This document shows positions 14,577-21,756 of a stretch of DNA of 64,000 nt, piece after piece (positions within the stretch are counted from its first letter, which is position 1; every line of letters starts with the position of its first letter). The DNA is from a virus. The DNA lies in the IMG/VR virus record IMGVR_UViG_3300034198_008248, positions 1 to 64,000 of that record. One strand, given 5' to 3'. The translations under genes were made by a program, and so were the position numbers. The notes under the pieces are model-generated. The model had not been told where the DNA came from, searched no databases, and was given only the letters and a program-made list of their open reading frames with translations.

Positions 14577-16442
14577 ATGAAATTAAACTTTAAGAATTCA
14601 CCCACCATAGCATCGGAAGACATGAACGTTTCAAAAATGGGAGTAGCTTCGGGTGCTGAAGATATGATCGCTGGATTTTTACGCGATAAGATTTACTCCA
14701 ATAAAACCCTCGCATGTATCCGTGAGACTATCACAAACTCTCAGGATGAACATATCAAGTATGGTATCGACAAAGCTGTAGAGGTTAAGCTTGAGAATGT
14801 CAATGGTCAATATGTGTGGAGTTCTAGGGACTTCGCTAAGGGACTTAGTGAGGAGTCTATCAGAACCATTTATGGTATGTATGGTGGATCTGATAAGAGA
14901 AACAATAATAACCAAGTCGGTGGATTTGGTGTAGGTGCATTGTCACCATTTGCTGTCTCGGATTCATTCTACATCACCTCATATCATGAAGGATTAAAAA
15001 CTCAATACGCTTGTATTCTCGGTGCTGGTGACAATGGTTTATCTGTAGGAGAAATCTATCGTGTATCAGATCCAGAACCGACAACAGAATCGGGTTTGGA
15101 GGTATCACTAGATGTAAACAAAAACTACTACAATTTCTCTACAGAATCAGCATCTTTCGTGGAACGCTTTCTACCGAATGCAAATATTAAATTTACAGAT
15201 CAATATGATGTTGAACATACTCCTATTCAACCTCTCCTAACTAAGGATATCGGGGACTATACCATCAACTTATACCAAAGCACATTTTGGACATCTCCTG
15301 ATTATGTAGCCATTCGTATGGGTGGGATTGTTTACAATATGCGATCCGATATCAAGGTTGTGAACCCTCTGGGTAAGATTGTAGTGGATGTTCCTATCGG
15401 TAAATTGACTGTGCCAATTTCTCGTGAAAGTATTGAAGATACTCCAAACAATAAAAAGGTTCTGGATGAAATCACTGATGCCATAGTTCAACTTAGTGAT
15501 GAAGATCGATCCAAGATTGTTACACCAAAATTTGGGGAAGCGATTTTAGAAAATAAGCATAATTCATACTATGAAGGTGAGTGGTTCAGATACTCATTCT
15601 CTAATACTTTTCCAGATACTTATAAAATTCAAAAATGTCTAGATTATATTCACACTGGGTATGGTCATAATAAAACGACAGGTAAGTATGTGGTGTATCA
15701 GATTCCAGATATCAAGTCATACAAAGGTTGGGTGAAGCGTCTTGATCAATATATTGCTGGGTTGTTTCCAAATACACAAATTGTTTGGATGCTTAATAAA
15801 GGTGATATTTTATCAACCGATACCTTGGATGTTTCTGATGTAACATTTGTAGACGTTAAGAAACTTGGTTTACCCAAACTAGCCAAAGATCCTAATGAGG
15901 TTAGGTATGTTGTGTATTTCAATGGTCACAAGAGAAATTTCACTGCTGAAGAATTGGATGAACATGTAACTGATAAGTCTTTCAACGGTGTTGAAATCGT
16001 AGATGGATGGGAAAAATCTATTGATAGTATCTCATACCTTAGACAGCGCGTTATTGGATTGACTTCTGAGTGTGGTGTTAATAATCCTTATTGGGTTTGT
16101 AATTCTAAGAAGATGAAAGAACAACTTCTCGAACTGGGTTGGTTTGAGCTTAACTCACCAGAATATACAAAACGCTGCGCTGAGCTCAATGTCATTGAGC
16201 AAGCCAAAAGAGATATGGAGAATGCCGAATATCGTGTTAAAAGTGCGATGTTTAGAATCCATCCATCTCAAAGACTGATCAAGGTCATTGGAAAAAATCC
16301 ATCAAAGTTGACTAGATTGAATATGGTCAAGAATAAGATTTTGAAGGAAAATTCTTTCCGAGGTAGGGTTTTGTCTAGTATTGAAACATACAACACAAAA
16401 ATTACACGAGAAGATCTGCGTAAAATCCTTACAACAAAATAA
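14577..16442 (+). CDS. rIIA: RIIA-like protein (GHKL ATPase fold)
   Basis: 621 residues. The N-terminal 200 show the GHKL ATP-binding pattern: N box RETITNSQDEHIKYG (near 47), KGLSEESIRTIYGMYGGSDK (near 88) and the G-rich GGFGVGALSPFAVSD (near 113). This matches T4 rIIA, which has the same N box and glycine loop. T4 rIIA acts at the membrane in lysis inhibition and exclusion resistance. The RIIB-like gene follows at 16851. A truncated copy of the 5' end is at 13530. Confidence 0.85.
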   Translation: MKLNFKNSPTIASEDMNVSKMGVASGAEDMIAGFLRDKIYSNKTLACIRETITNSQDEHIKYGIDKAVEVKLENVNGQYVWSSRDFAKGLSEESIRTIYGMYGGSDKRNNNNQVGGFGVGALSPFAVSDSFYITSYHEGLKTQYACILGAGDNGLSVGEIYRVSDPEPTTESGLEVSLDVNKNYYNFSTESASFVERFLPNANIKFTDQYDVEHTPIQPLLTKDIGDYTINLYQSTFWTSPDYVAIRMGGIVYNMRSDIKVVNPLGKIVVDVPIGKLTVPISRESIEDTPNNKKVLDEITDAIVQLSDEDRSKIVTPKFGEAILENKHNSYYEGEWFRYSFSNTFPDTYKIQKCLDYIHTGYGHNKTTGKYVVYQIPDIKSYKGWVKRLDQYIAGLFPNTQIVWMLNKGDILSTDTLDVSDVTFVDVKKLGLPKLAKDPNEVRYVVYFNGHKRNFTAEELDEHVTDKSFNGVEIVDGWEKSIDSISYLRQRVIGLTSECGVNNPYWVCNSKKMKEQLLELGWFELNSPEYTKRCAELNVIEQAKRDMENAEYRVKSAMFRIHPSQRLIKVIGKNPSKLTRLNMVKNKILKENSFRGRVLSSIETYNTKITREDLRKILTTK

Positions 16443-16448
16443 TTTTGG

Positions 16449-16518
16449 GAATGATGAGAAGCATGGTGACTTCCAAGCCTGATCGGGTTAGTAATTGGTT
16501 CGAATCCAATATCATTAT
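16449..16518 (+). tRNA. tRNA-Ile-like (GAT)
   Basis: Begins 6 nt after the rIIA stop. Acceptor GAATGAT/ATCATTA (first pair mismatched), D arm GAAG-8-CTTC, anticodon loop CTGATCG with U33 and GAT, T arm ATTGG TTCGAAT CCAAT; CCA is not encoded. The anticodon stem is weak (one G-G mismatch, 4 pairs), so it may be degenerate or need modification. Confidence 0.6.
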
Positions 16519-16533
16519 GGGAGGACGCTCCCA
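16518..16533 (+). terminator. short GC hairpin after the tRNA
   Basis: TGGGAG pairs with CTCCCA around GACG, directly after the tRNA-like 3' end. Could terminate the rIIA-tRNA transcript or mark processing; no T run follows. Confidence 0.4.
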
Positions 16534-16549
16534 CCCAATTCAATTTATA

Positions 16550-16566
16550 AAACACTAGAATATAAT
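16550..16566 (+). promoter_or_regulatory. AAACACTA promoter
   Basis: AAACACTA, 3 nt, TATAAT; ATG at 16573 at 23 nt, which decides the start against the upstream in-frame ATG at 16495. Confidence 0.75.
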
Positions 16567-16572
16567 AACAAT

Positions 16573-16815
16573 ATGAAGCAAGTCAAATCATACGAAACTA
16601 AGGACGGTAAACTATTTATGGATCGTCTACAAGCTGAACAACATGAACTGATGCTTAATATCAGAGGATTTCTACAATCATCTGGTAAAGGTCAAGGTTC
16701 TCTATCCGCTACTGATGTAGCGACATTCCTTATGATGAACCAAGATCCACTTTATGATATTCTTGGTAAGTATCGTAGGACTGTTGGTGGAATTAAATCA
16801 AATATGAACCGTTGA
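16573..16815 (+). CDS. hypothetical protein between rIIA and rIIB, 80 aa
   Basis: Starts MKQVKSYETKDGKLFMDRLQ, a pattern like phage proteins that begin with a short strand carrying DGK.F....A..HE. The second half is helical (LSATDVATFLMMNQDPLYDI). It sits between rIIA and rIIB, each with its own promoter. Function unknown. Confidence 0.78.
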   Translation: MKQVKSYETKDGKLFMDRLQAEQHELMLNIRGFLQSSGKGQGSLSATDVATFLMMNQDPLYDILGKYRRTVGGIKSNMNR

Positions 16816-16822
16816 CATTATA

Positions 16823-16839
16823 AAACACTAAGATATACT
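16823..16839 (+). promoter_or_regulatory. AAACACTA promoter
   Basis: AAACACTA, 3 nt, TATACT, then 11 nt to ATG 16851 of rIIB. Confidence 0.68.
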
Positions 16840-16850
16840 AAACATAGATT

Positions 16851-17849
16851 ATGAAATACGCAATTAACACAGAAGCAATTATTCTTTTTATTAACGGAAA
16901 GAATATCCGCGTTGAGAAGACTGATCAACGATATCCAAAAATTATCAAAGTCTTTCAACTACCAAAAGATGAGCAAGAAGCAGAGGTCGAGGCGATCCTT
17001 AATAAGGTCGTCAAGGCTGATAAGGTTATCGAAGAAACTGAAGGATTTGATATCCAAGGTGAAGAAATCTTCTATAAGGGCGAGAAGCTTCCTAAAGCTT
17101 TCTCAGATAAGGTTTTGTCTATCATCGCTGATGGACTCCCATTGGAACACTTTGAGAAGTTCTGGGCTAACCTAGAGCAAAATCCAAGTGCTCAGAGTGT
17201 GAAGGAATTGACAGAATTCCTAGACTATAAGGAACTACCTCTCACAGAAGATGGTTGCTTCCTTGCCTATAAGGGTGTCAATTATAACTATTTTTCGTCA
17301 CATGGAAATTTGAATACTAAGGTTATTCAGGGTTATGTTAATTCTGATGGACAAATTTATAATGGAGTAGGATCTGTTATTGAAGTTCGTCGTCGTGATG
17401 TTGATGATAATCGTGAAAAGCATTGTTCATTCGGTCTTCATGCTGGATCTCTTGATTATGCTAGGGGATTTGCCTCTAAACTAATTGTAGTTAAGATCAA
17501 TCCTGCTGATGTTGTATCAGTTCCATCTGATTGTAATTGTCAAAAGGTTCGTGTGTGTAAATATGAAGTTATGTCAGACTTTGTAGAAGAAATTACAGCA
17601 CCCGTTGTTGATGAGGATGGAGAAAATACAATTGTTCCCGATCTTGTTAAGGAATTAGATGCCTTTGTAACAAAGGTTGATAATTATCTCACTAAGAAGA
17701 GGGATGAAGGTTACACAGAAGTAACTATTCGACAAATCCAAAATATTTTCTCTCCTAATTGGGCGACCAAGGAACAAGTATTGAATGCACTTCAACAACT
17801 TGGAGAATATTGGACAACTACTGATGGACTTACAACTGTTCATCTGTGA
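16851..17849 (+). CDS. rIIB: RIIB-like protein
   Basis: 332 residues. The middle matches T4 rIIB: LDYKELPLTEDGCFLAYKGV (near 124), VRRRDVDDNREKHCSFGLH (near 179), then KLIVVKINPADVVSVPSDC (near 208). C-terminal about 80 residues look like a separate helical module (RQIQNIFSPNWATKEQVLNA). In T4, RIIA and RIIB act together at the membrane; the pair is conserved here. Confidence 0.85.
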   Translation: MKYAINTEAIILFINGKNIRVEKTDQRYPKIIKVFQLPKDEQEAEVEAILNKVVKADKVIEETEGFDIQGEEIFYKGEKLPKAFSDKVLSIIADGLPLEHFEKFWANLEQNPSAQSVKELTEFLDYKELPLTEDGCFLAYKGVNYNYFSSHGNLNTKVIQGYVNSDGQIYNGVGSVIEVRRRDVDDNREKHCSFGLHAGSLDYARGFASKLIVVKINPADVVSVPSDCNCQKVRVCKYEVMSDFVEEITAPVVDEDGENTIVPDLVKELDAFVTKVDNYLTKKRDEGYTEVTIRQIQNIFSPNWATKEQVLNALQQLGEYWTTTDGLTTVHL

Positions 17850-17864
17850 ACACTAAGTTAAAAT
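17848..17864 (+). promoter_or_regulatory. AAACACTA promoter (GAACACTA variant)
   Basis: GAACACTA, 3 nt, TAAAAT; ATG at 17871 at 23 nt. The TGA of rIIB overlaps the motif. Confidence 0.7.
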
Positions 17865-17870
17865 AACGAT

Positions 17871-18203
17871 ATGCAAGACATTATCAAAACATACATTCGC
17901 AACACTGAAACCAACCAACCGAAAGGAATTGCTGTTGCTATCAAACATGAAGGAAAAATCAATTACGGTTTTTCTCTATGTAATACTCGACTAGATAAGT
18001 GGGATAAAAAACATGGTGAAAAGATTGCGATTGCTCGCGCTCTAGCCCCAGCTTATAAACTCCCTGCGGTAAAGGATCGTGAAGCATCTGTCCTTGAAGC
18101 TTTTGAGAACCTTGAAAAGCGTTGTATCAAATACTTCAAGGATCTTCCATATGAAGATGTTGCCCTCAAGGGTCATCTTGGTTGGGAAGATGTGAATGTG
18201 TGA
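17871..18203 (+). CDS. hypothetical protein, 110 aa
   Basis: Contains QPKGIAVAIKHEGKINYGFS near residue 18 and an ARALAPAYKLP segment near 60, a pattern found in phage proteins that I cannot name. It heads a transcript that continues into the structured RNAs at 18211-18608. Confidence 0.78.
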   Translation: MQDIIKTYIRNTETNQPKGIAVAIKHEGKINYGFSLCNTRLDKWDKKHGEKIAIARALAPAYKLPAVKDREASVLEAFENLEKRCIKYFKDLPYEDVALKGHLGWEDVNV

Positions 18204-18210
18204 AATAATT

Positions 18211-18360
18211 TGAGTGTAATCCTCTGTGGATACGAGGTTGGAGTAATTCGAAAACTCTGAGAGGGAATAATATATAAGGTATTCGGGAACGTTGAGAATG
18301 CCTTATATACCCAAAATGGTCTATAGCTGTTAATCGTGGATTCGAATTCCACACACTCAA
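18211..18360 (+). tRNA. tRNA-like gene with a 14-bp inserted hairpin
   Basis: Acceptor TGAGTGT/ACACTCA (7 bp, then A), D arm CCTC-9-GAGG (18221-18237) and T arm GTGGA TTCGAAT TCCAC (18336-18352) are canonical. Between D and T arms lie 98 nt instead of about 22-45, including a 14-bp hairpin (18271-18284 with 18296-18309, one G-U). A possible anticodon loop ATTCGAA would read TCG (Arg), with a mismatched stem. CCA not encoded. Amino-acid identity uncertain. Confidence 0.6.
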
Positions 18361-18363
18361 TCA

Positions 18364-18479
18364 TTTAAGTATGCTCTTCGGAGTGTTTATCATCGACATC
18401 AATACCGAAGTATCTATGGCCATAGCTCTACTAGGAGAGTCTCCTGATACATATGAGAGAGGAATTTGATATACTTAAA
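18364..18479 (+). ncRNA. structured RNA unit A
   Basis: Closed by a 9-bp helix TTTAAGTAT/ATACTTAAA at its ends. Inside are CTTCGG/CCGAAG (18376-18381 with 18405-18410), the palindrome CTATGGCCATAG (18414-18425) and AGGAG/CTCCT (18433-18445): a multibranch fold. No T arm is seen. It starts 3 nt after the tRNA-like gene, so may be cut from the same transcript. Confidence 0.5.
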
Positions 18480-18488
18480 ATTTTTTAA

Positions 18489-18608
18489 TGGGTGGCATAT
18501 GAAGTATATATCCAGTTTTCAAGTTTTTGTCAAAAACGTAAAGACAGACGCCTTGATGTTATGGAGTGACCCTAGCTGGAATATACCAATTATGAGTTAA
18601 CCCACCCA
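18489..18608 (+). ncRNA. structured RNA unit B
   Basis: Closed by a 7-bp helix TGGGTGG/CCACCCA, with an inner helix TATAT(a)TCCAG/CTGGAATATA (18505-18515 with 18576-18585) and the hairpin GTTTTTG/CAAAAAC (18523-18537). Nine nt after unit A and 7 nt before the next ATG. Function unknown. Confidence 0.5.
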
Positions 18609-18615
18609 CCTCTTT

Positions 18616-18801
18616 ATGAATAAAAAAGATTGGTCAAATTATCAAGTAGATAATCCCAAATATGGTGTTAAGTTAGTATCCGAACTAACAGAAGCACAAG
18701 CAAAGACAGAACTATGCATAGCTATTGAACTAATAGAAAGACTATTGGCGTGTAGTTCTCGGGCAATTGAGATAGCACAAAAGAAGAATTACATTGTATG
18801 A
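18616..18801 (+). CDS. hypothetical protein, 61 aa
   Basis: Starts MNKKDWSNYQVDNPKYGVKL; helical second half with LIERLLACSSRAIEIAQKK. No promoter of its own is seen, so it probably depends on read-through from 17848. Overlaps the next ATG by 4 nt. Confidence 0.65.
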   Translation: MNKKDWSNYQVDNPKYGVKLVSELTEAQAKTELCIAIELIERLLACSSRAIEIAQKKNYIV

Positions 18802-18953
18802 AAAAACCGACATTACCATCTAAGCAACACCCAGATCAAAAAATTCAAGAAGAATGGATGAAGTGGTTGAAAAGAGAGAAGTATACATACGTAAAATATC
18901 TTGAGTTTATGTTGTGGCGAGATGCTTATCTAAAACTGAATCCTCTCGATTAA
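18798..18953 (+). CDS. hypothetical protein, 51 aa
   Basis: Starts MKKPTLPSKQHPDQKIQEEW, basic and Trp-rich. Its TAA is the first part of the promoter at 18952. No family recognised. Confidence 0.6.
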   Translation: MKKPTLPSKQHPDQKIQEEWMKWLKREKYTYVKYLEFMLWRDAYLKLNPLD

Positions 18954-18968
18954 ACACTAGAATATACT
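18952..18968 (+). promoter_or_regulatory. AAACACTA promoter
   Basis: AAACACTA, 3 nt, TATACT; ATG of the Thg1-like gene at 18975 at 23 nt. Confidence 0.75.
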
Positions 18969-18974
18969 ATTTAT

Positions 18975-19775
18975 ATGAAAGACAATTTGGGCGACCGCTG
19001 CAAAAATTACGAAAGTATTTACGAACACTACTTTCTACCAAAGACTCCAATTATTGTGAGACTTGACGGGAAAAGTTTTCATACATGGACTAAGGGTTGT
19101 CAAAGACCATTCGATCAAACATTGATCACTTGTATGTTTGACTCTGCTAAAGAAGTAGCACAACAAATGCAAGGATGTAAAGCTCTGTATGCTCAGAGTG
19201 ATGAAGTAACATTTGTATTAACTGATGATGCTACTATTGACACTCAACAATGGTTTGGTGGTAGACAGAATAAGATTGAAAGTGTTACGGCTGCAATGAT
19301 GACAGCATACTTTAATAAAAATTGGTTGCTTAAAGATCATAGTAATCATGAACATTTTAATCAGTGGGATTATATGGATTCCACACCTGCTGTATTTTAT
19401 GCCCGTGCATTTCAATGTCCTAAAGATGATGTCGCTAATGTCTTCCTATGGAGAGTAAAGAATTGGGAACGTAATAGTCTTAATATGTTCTGTGAGCAGT
19501 TCTTCTCTCATAAGGACCTAGAAGGTAAATGTCGTGTGGAAAGACATGAAATGCTTTATAGAATTGATCACAATTGGGCTATTGAATGCACCGATCAACA
19601 AAAAAATGGTTCATGGTGGGCTTGTGATAAGGTTGATAACTTCAATCTAACTAACTATAATGATATTGATAACTACATCTTCCAAGATGGAATTGCTTAT
19701 GTGATTTCAAAGAAACTACAGGCTGGAGAAGATCTGTTTCCCGGACATAATAACGATCCTTGCCAAGATTATTGA
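18975..19775 (+). CDS. thg1: Thg1-like tRNA 5'-nucleotidyltransferase
   Basis: 266 residues. The N-terminal palm domain shows LPKTPIIVRLDGKSFHTWTK (near 23), whose metal-binding Asp is in RLDG, then LYAQSDEVTFVL (near 70; second Asp/Glu pair) and WFGGRQNKIESV (near 92). These are the diagnostic motifs of Thg1/TLP enzymes, which add nucleotides 3'-5' to tRNA 5' ends: G-1 on tRNA-His in eukaryotes, templated 5' repair in bacterial and mitochondrial relatives. The phage His tRNA at 60213-60287 lacks an encoded G-1, making it a natural substrate. Confidence 0.88.
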   Translation: MKDNLGDRCKNYESIYEHYFLPKTPIIVRLDGKSFHTWTKGCQRPFDQTLITCMFDSAKEVAQQMQGCKALYAQSDEVTFVLTDDATIDTQQWFGGRQNKIESVTAAMMTAYFNKNWLLKDHSNHEHFNQWDYMDSTPAVFYARAFQCPKDDVANVFLWRVKNWERNSLNMFCEQFFSHKDLEGKCRVERHEMLYRIDHNWAIECTDQQKNGSWWACDKVDNFNLTNYNDIDNYIFQDGIAYVISKKLQAGEDLFPGHNNDPCQDY

Positions 19776-19777
19776 TT

Positions 19778-19794
19778 AAACACTATACTATACT
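19778..19794 (+). promoter_or_regulatory. AAACACTA promoter
   Basis: AAACACTA, 3 nt, TATACT; ATG at 19801 at 23 nt. Confidence 0.75.
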
Positions 19795-19800
19795 ACTGAC

Positions 19801-20037
19801 ATGAAACAATACACCGTGATTTGGGAAGATCGTTGGATTTCTGGGAGTCATCATCATTGCTTAACTAAGAAAACTTGGATCGAATGCTCAAATATTGAAG
19901 AAATTATGGAATCCCTTTACGGAGACGTTGCTGTATATATCTTCGAAGGATTCCAATGCACTATCGGAGAAGAGTTTGATCCATCTAGGGTTGTTAAATC
20001 AACTGACGAAAACTTTTTCAATTATAAATTAAATTAA
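19801..20037 (+). CDS. hypothetical protein, 78 aa
   Basis: Starts MKQYTVIWEDRWISGSHHHC, resembling small phage proteins with a KxYxVxWEDxW.SG.H.H opening and a later NIEEIMESLYGD helix. Function unknown. Confidence 0.78.
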   Translation: MKQYTVIWEDRWISGSHHHCLTKKTWIECSNIEEIMESLYGDVAVYIFEGFQCTIGEEFDPSRVVKSTDENFFNYKLN

Positions 20038-20049
20038 CTTGACTTCGTA

Positions 20050-20066
20050 AAACACTAAGTTAAACT
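20050..20066 (+). promoter_or_regulatory. AAACACTA promoter
   Basis: AAACACTA, 3 nt, TAAACT; ATG at 20073 at 23 nt. Also upstream of the rearranged tRNA region. Confidence 0.72.
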
Positions 20067-20072
20067 AACAAC

Positions 20073-20153
20073 ATGTTCGAAACAAAACTTAAAGCAACTC
20101 CCGTTAACACTGCCATCGCTTTCTATGAAAGATGGTATCGTCTAATTGGCTAG
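20073..20153 (+). CDS. short ORF, 26 aa (possible gene remnant)
   Basis: MFETKLKATPVNTAIAFYER then WYRLIG, with ATG at the promoter-defined position. Its 3' end runs into a tRNA-like D arm (20140-20156), so it may be the 5' stub of a gene broken by the rearrangement. Confidence 0.4.
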   Translation: MFETKLKATPVNTAIAFYERWYRLIG

Positions 20154-20290
20154 GACACGTAGCAAAAAATGTAACTTGATAAGAAAACATACAGCAAATA
20201 CTAAGGAATGAATCCCTCGTGTCGGATGTTCGAATCATCCTGCCTCCACATATATAAAACGGAGGTATAGCTCAGATGGCAGAGCAGAGT
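20140..20290 (+). tRNA. rearranged tRNA: 3' half precedes 5' half
   Basis: A complete 3' half, T arm GGATG TTCGAAT CATCC plus acceptor strand TGCCTCC and A (20224-20248), lies 12 nt upstream of a complete 5' half, acceptor GGAGGTA, TA, D arm GCTC-8-GAGC and GAG (20261-20289). The acceptor strands pair over 7 bp (one G-U) and CTC (20216-20218 region) could pair with GAG in the anticodon stem, as in circularly permuted tRNA genes. A second D-arm-like hairpin (20140-20156) lies upstream. No anticodon can be assigned. Confidence 0.5.
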
Positions 20291-20355
20291 ATAAACGTTT
20301 TCTGATAATAATTTTTGATAATATGGATAATAAAGTAGAATTAATAGGTTGATAG

Positions 20356-20363
20356 ATTAAATA
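20356..20363 (+). promoter_or_regulatory. T4-late-like octamer ATTAAATA
   Basis: ATTAAATA, 5 nt, ATG 20369 of the GIY-YIG endonuclease. Confidence 0.55.
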
Positions 20364-20368
20364 ATGAT

Positions 20369-21064
20369 ATGGAAATCATATCAGGTATTTACATCATCAC
20401 AAGTCCTTCTAATAAAATTTATATAGGGCTATCTGCAAATATTCATAAAAGGTGGATGCATTATAGATTTTTAAGTAATACAAGAAATCAACCATATCTA
20501 CACAATTCATTTAAAAAATATGGGGTATCTAATCATAAATTTGAAGTGTTGGAGAAAGTATCAGAAGAAGATTTATCTGAACGCGAAATTTATTGGATAA
20601 ATGAGAAAAACAGCACGGATGCAAGTATTGGAATGAATATAGCTTCTGGTGGAAATATACCACCGAAACAGAACAAACCCAAATCCGAAGAACATAAAAA
20701 AAAGATTGGGGATGCTAATCGAGGACGTATACATTCAGAATCCACAAAGGAAAAGATAAGACAGAAAAGAAAATTACAGGTTTTTACACCAGAACAAATA
20801 GAAAAAAGATCTTCTAAATTGAGAGGGGTTCCCAGCAAACTTAAAGGAACTAAACGCCCAAATATAAGTAAAAAATTGAAAGGTAGGTTAACACCCATAT
20901 CTATAAAATGTAAATTAATCAACATTATAGACTCTACCGAAATTGAAGCTGGTTCAATACAAGAATTGAGTAGATTGAGTGGGGTCAGTGTAACATCGCT
21001 TTTAAACATTCGAAAAGGTAATCCACCAAATAAATATAAACATTTTAAATATGAACAATACTAA
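20369..21064 (+). CDS. GIY-YIG homing endonuclease
   Basis: 231 residues. GIYIITSPSNKIYIGLSANI opens the GIY-YIG domain, followed by RWMHYR and the conserved Glu in YWINEKNS near residue 73. NUMOD3 repeats follow (KPKSEEHKKKIGDANRGRIH near 102) and a C-terminal HTH (IQELSRLSGVSVTSLLNIRKG). It lies between the rearranged tRNA and thyX and overlaps thyX by 14 nt, so it may have altered the thyX 5' end. Confidence 0.93.
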   Translation: MEIISGIYIITSPSNKIYIGLSANIHKRWMHYRFLSNTRNQPYLHNSFKKYGVSNHKFEVLEKVSEEDLSEREIYWINEKNSTDASIGMNIASGGNIPPKQNKPKSEEHKKKIGDANRGRIHSESTKEKIRQKRKLQVFTPEQIEKRSSKLRGVPSKLKGTKRPNISKKLKGRLTPISIKCKLINIIDSTEIEAGSIQELSRLSGVSVTSLLNIRKGNPPNKYKHFKYEQY

Positions 21065-21728
21065 TAACAATTCCAACACCGTTTCGTTAATTGGATACTA
21101 TGGGTCAGATAAAATCATCGCATGTTCAGCGTGGACTAGCACAAGCAGAAATTTATCACCTGATAAAGAAGAACGTATTCCCAAGTTGATTAAAGATCTA
21201 TGGGATAATGGACACGAAACACCTTTTGAAAAAGGCATGGTTCATTTTTTGGTCGATACAGATATTGCTTCACATATTCATTTATTGAAACATAGGATTT
21301 CTAGTATGAATGCTGAATCCGCAAGATATAAGGAACTTAAAGAAGATAAGTATTATATCCCGCAAGATTGGGAAAACATAAAAGCTGACGCTCAAGAACT
21401 AGACTACTATCTTGGAGATAATTGGAGTGAAATTCTACAGAGATACACAGAAATGGGGAATCAGCTATATCATCAATGTTTAAAAGACCTTGAGCCTACT
21501 CTTGGCCGCAAAAGAGCAAAAGAATCTGCCCGATTCTTCAAAACATACAATTCTCAGATCCAAGCAGATATTAGTTTCAATATGAGAAGCTTTGCAAATT
21601 TGTTGAAACTAAGATACTCGGATCATGCACAAAAGGAAATCAATGATATTGCCAAGGAAATGCTTGATCTTGTTATGGGTATTAAAGGTAAACCATTTAA
21701 ACATACGCTAGAAGCGTGGGGATATTAA
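21051..21728 (+). CDS. thyX: flavin-dependent thymidylate synthase ThyX
   Basis: 225 residues with the ThyX signature KHRISSMNAESARY near residue 80 (consensus RHRxxSxNxxSxRY; the first Arg is Lys) and a C-terminal RSFANLLKLRYSDHAQKEI with the substrate-binding Arg. It makes dTMP from dUMP using FAD and methylenetetrahydrofolate; dUTPase (55951) and a deaminase (24633) could feed it dUMP. The Asn-rich start NNTNNNSN overlaps the endonuclease gene and may not be the ancestral N-terminus. Confidence 0.93.
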   Translation: MNNTNNNSNTVSLIGYYGSDKIIACSAWTSTSRNLSPDKEERIPKLIKDLWDNGHETPFEKGMVHFLVDTDIASHIHLLKHRISSMNAESARYKELKEDKYYIPQDWENIKADAQELDYYLGDNWSEILQRYTEMGNQLYHQCLKDLEPTLGRKRAKESARFFKTYNSQIQADISFNMRSFANLLKLRYSDHAQKEINDIAKEMLDLVMGIKGKPFKHTLEAWGY

Positions 21729-21733
21729 TTATA

Positions 21734-21750
21734 AAACACTAGAATAAAAT
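21734..21750 (+). promoter_or_regulatory. AAACACTA promoter
   Basis: AAACACTA, 3 nt, TAAAAT; ATG at 21757 at 23 nt. Confidence 0.75.
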
Positions 21751-21756
21751 AACACT

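Noticed and set aside
20153-20223. Group I intron halves around the permuted tRNA
   Set aside because: No recognisable P7/P3 core (R and S elements) could be found upstream or downstream; the insert is also short.
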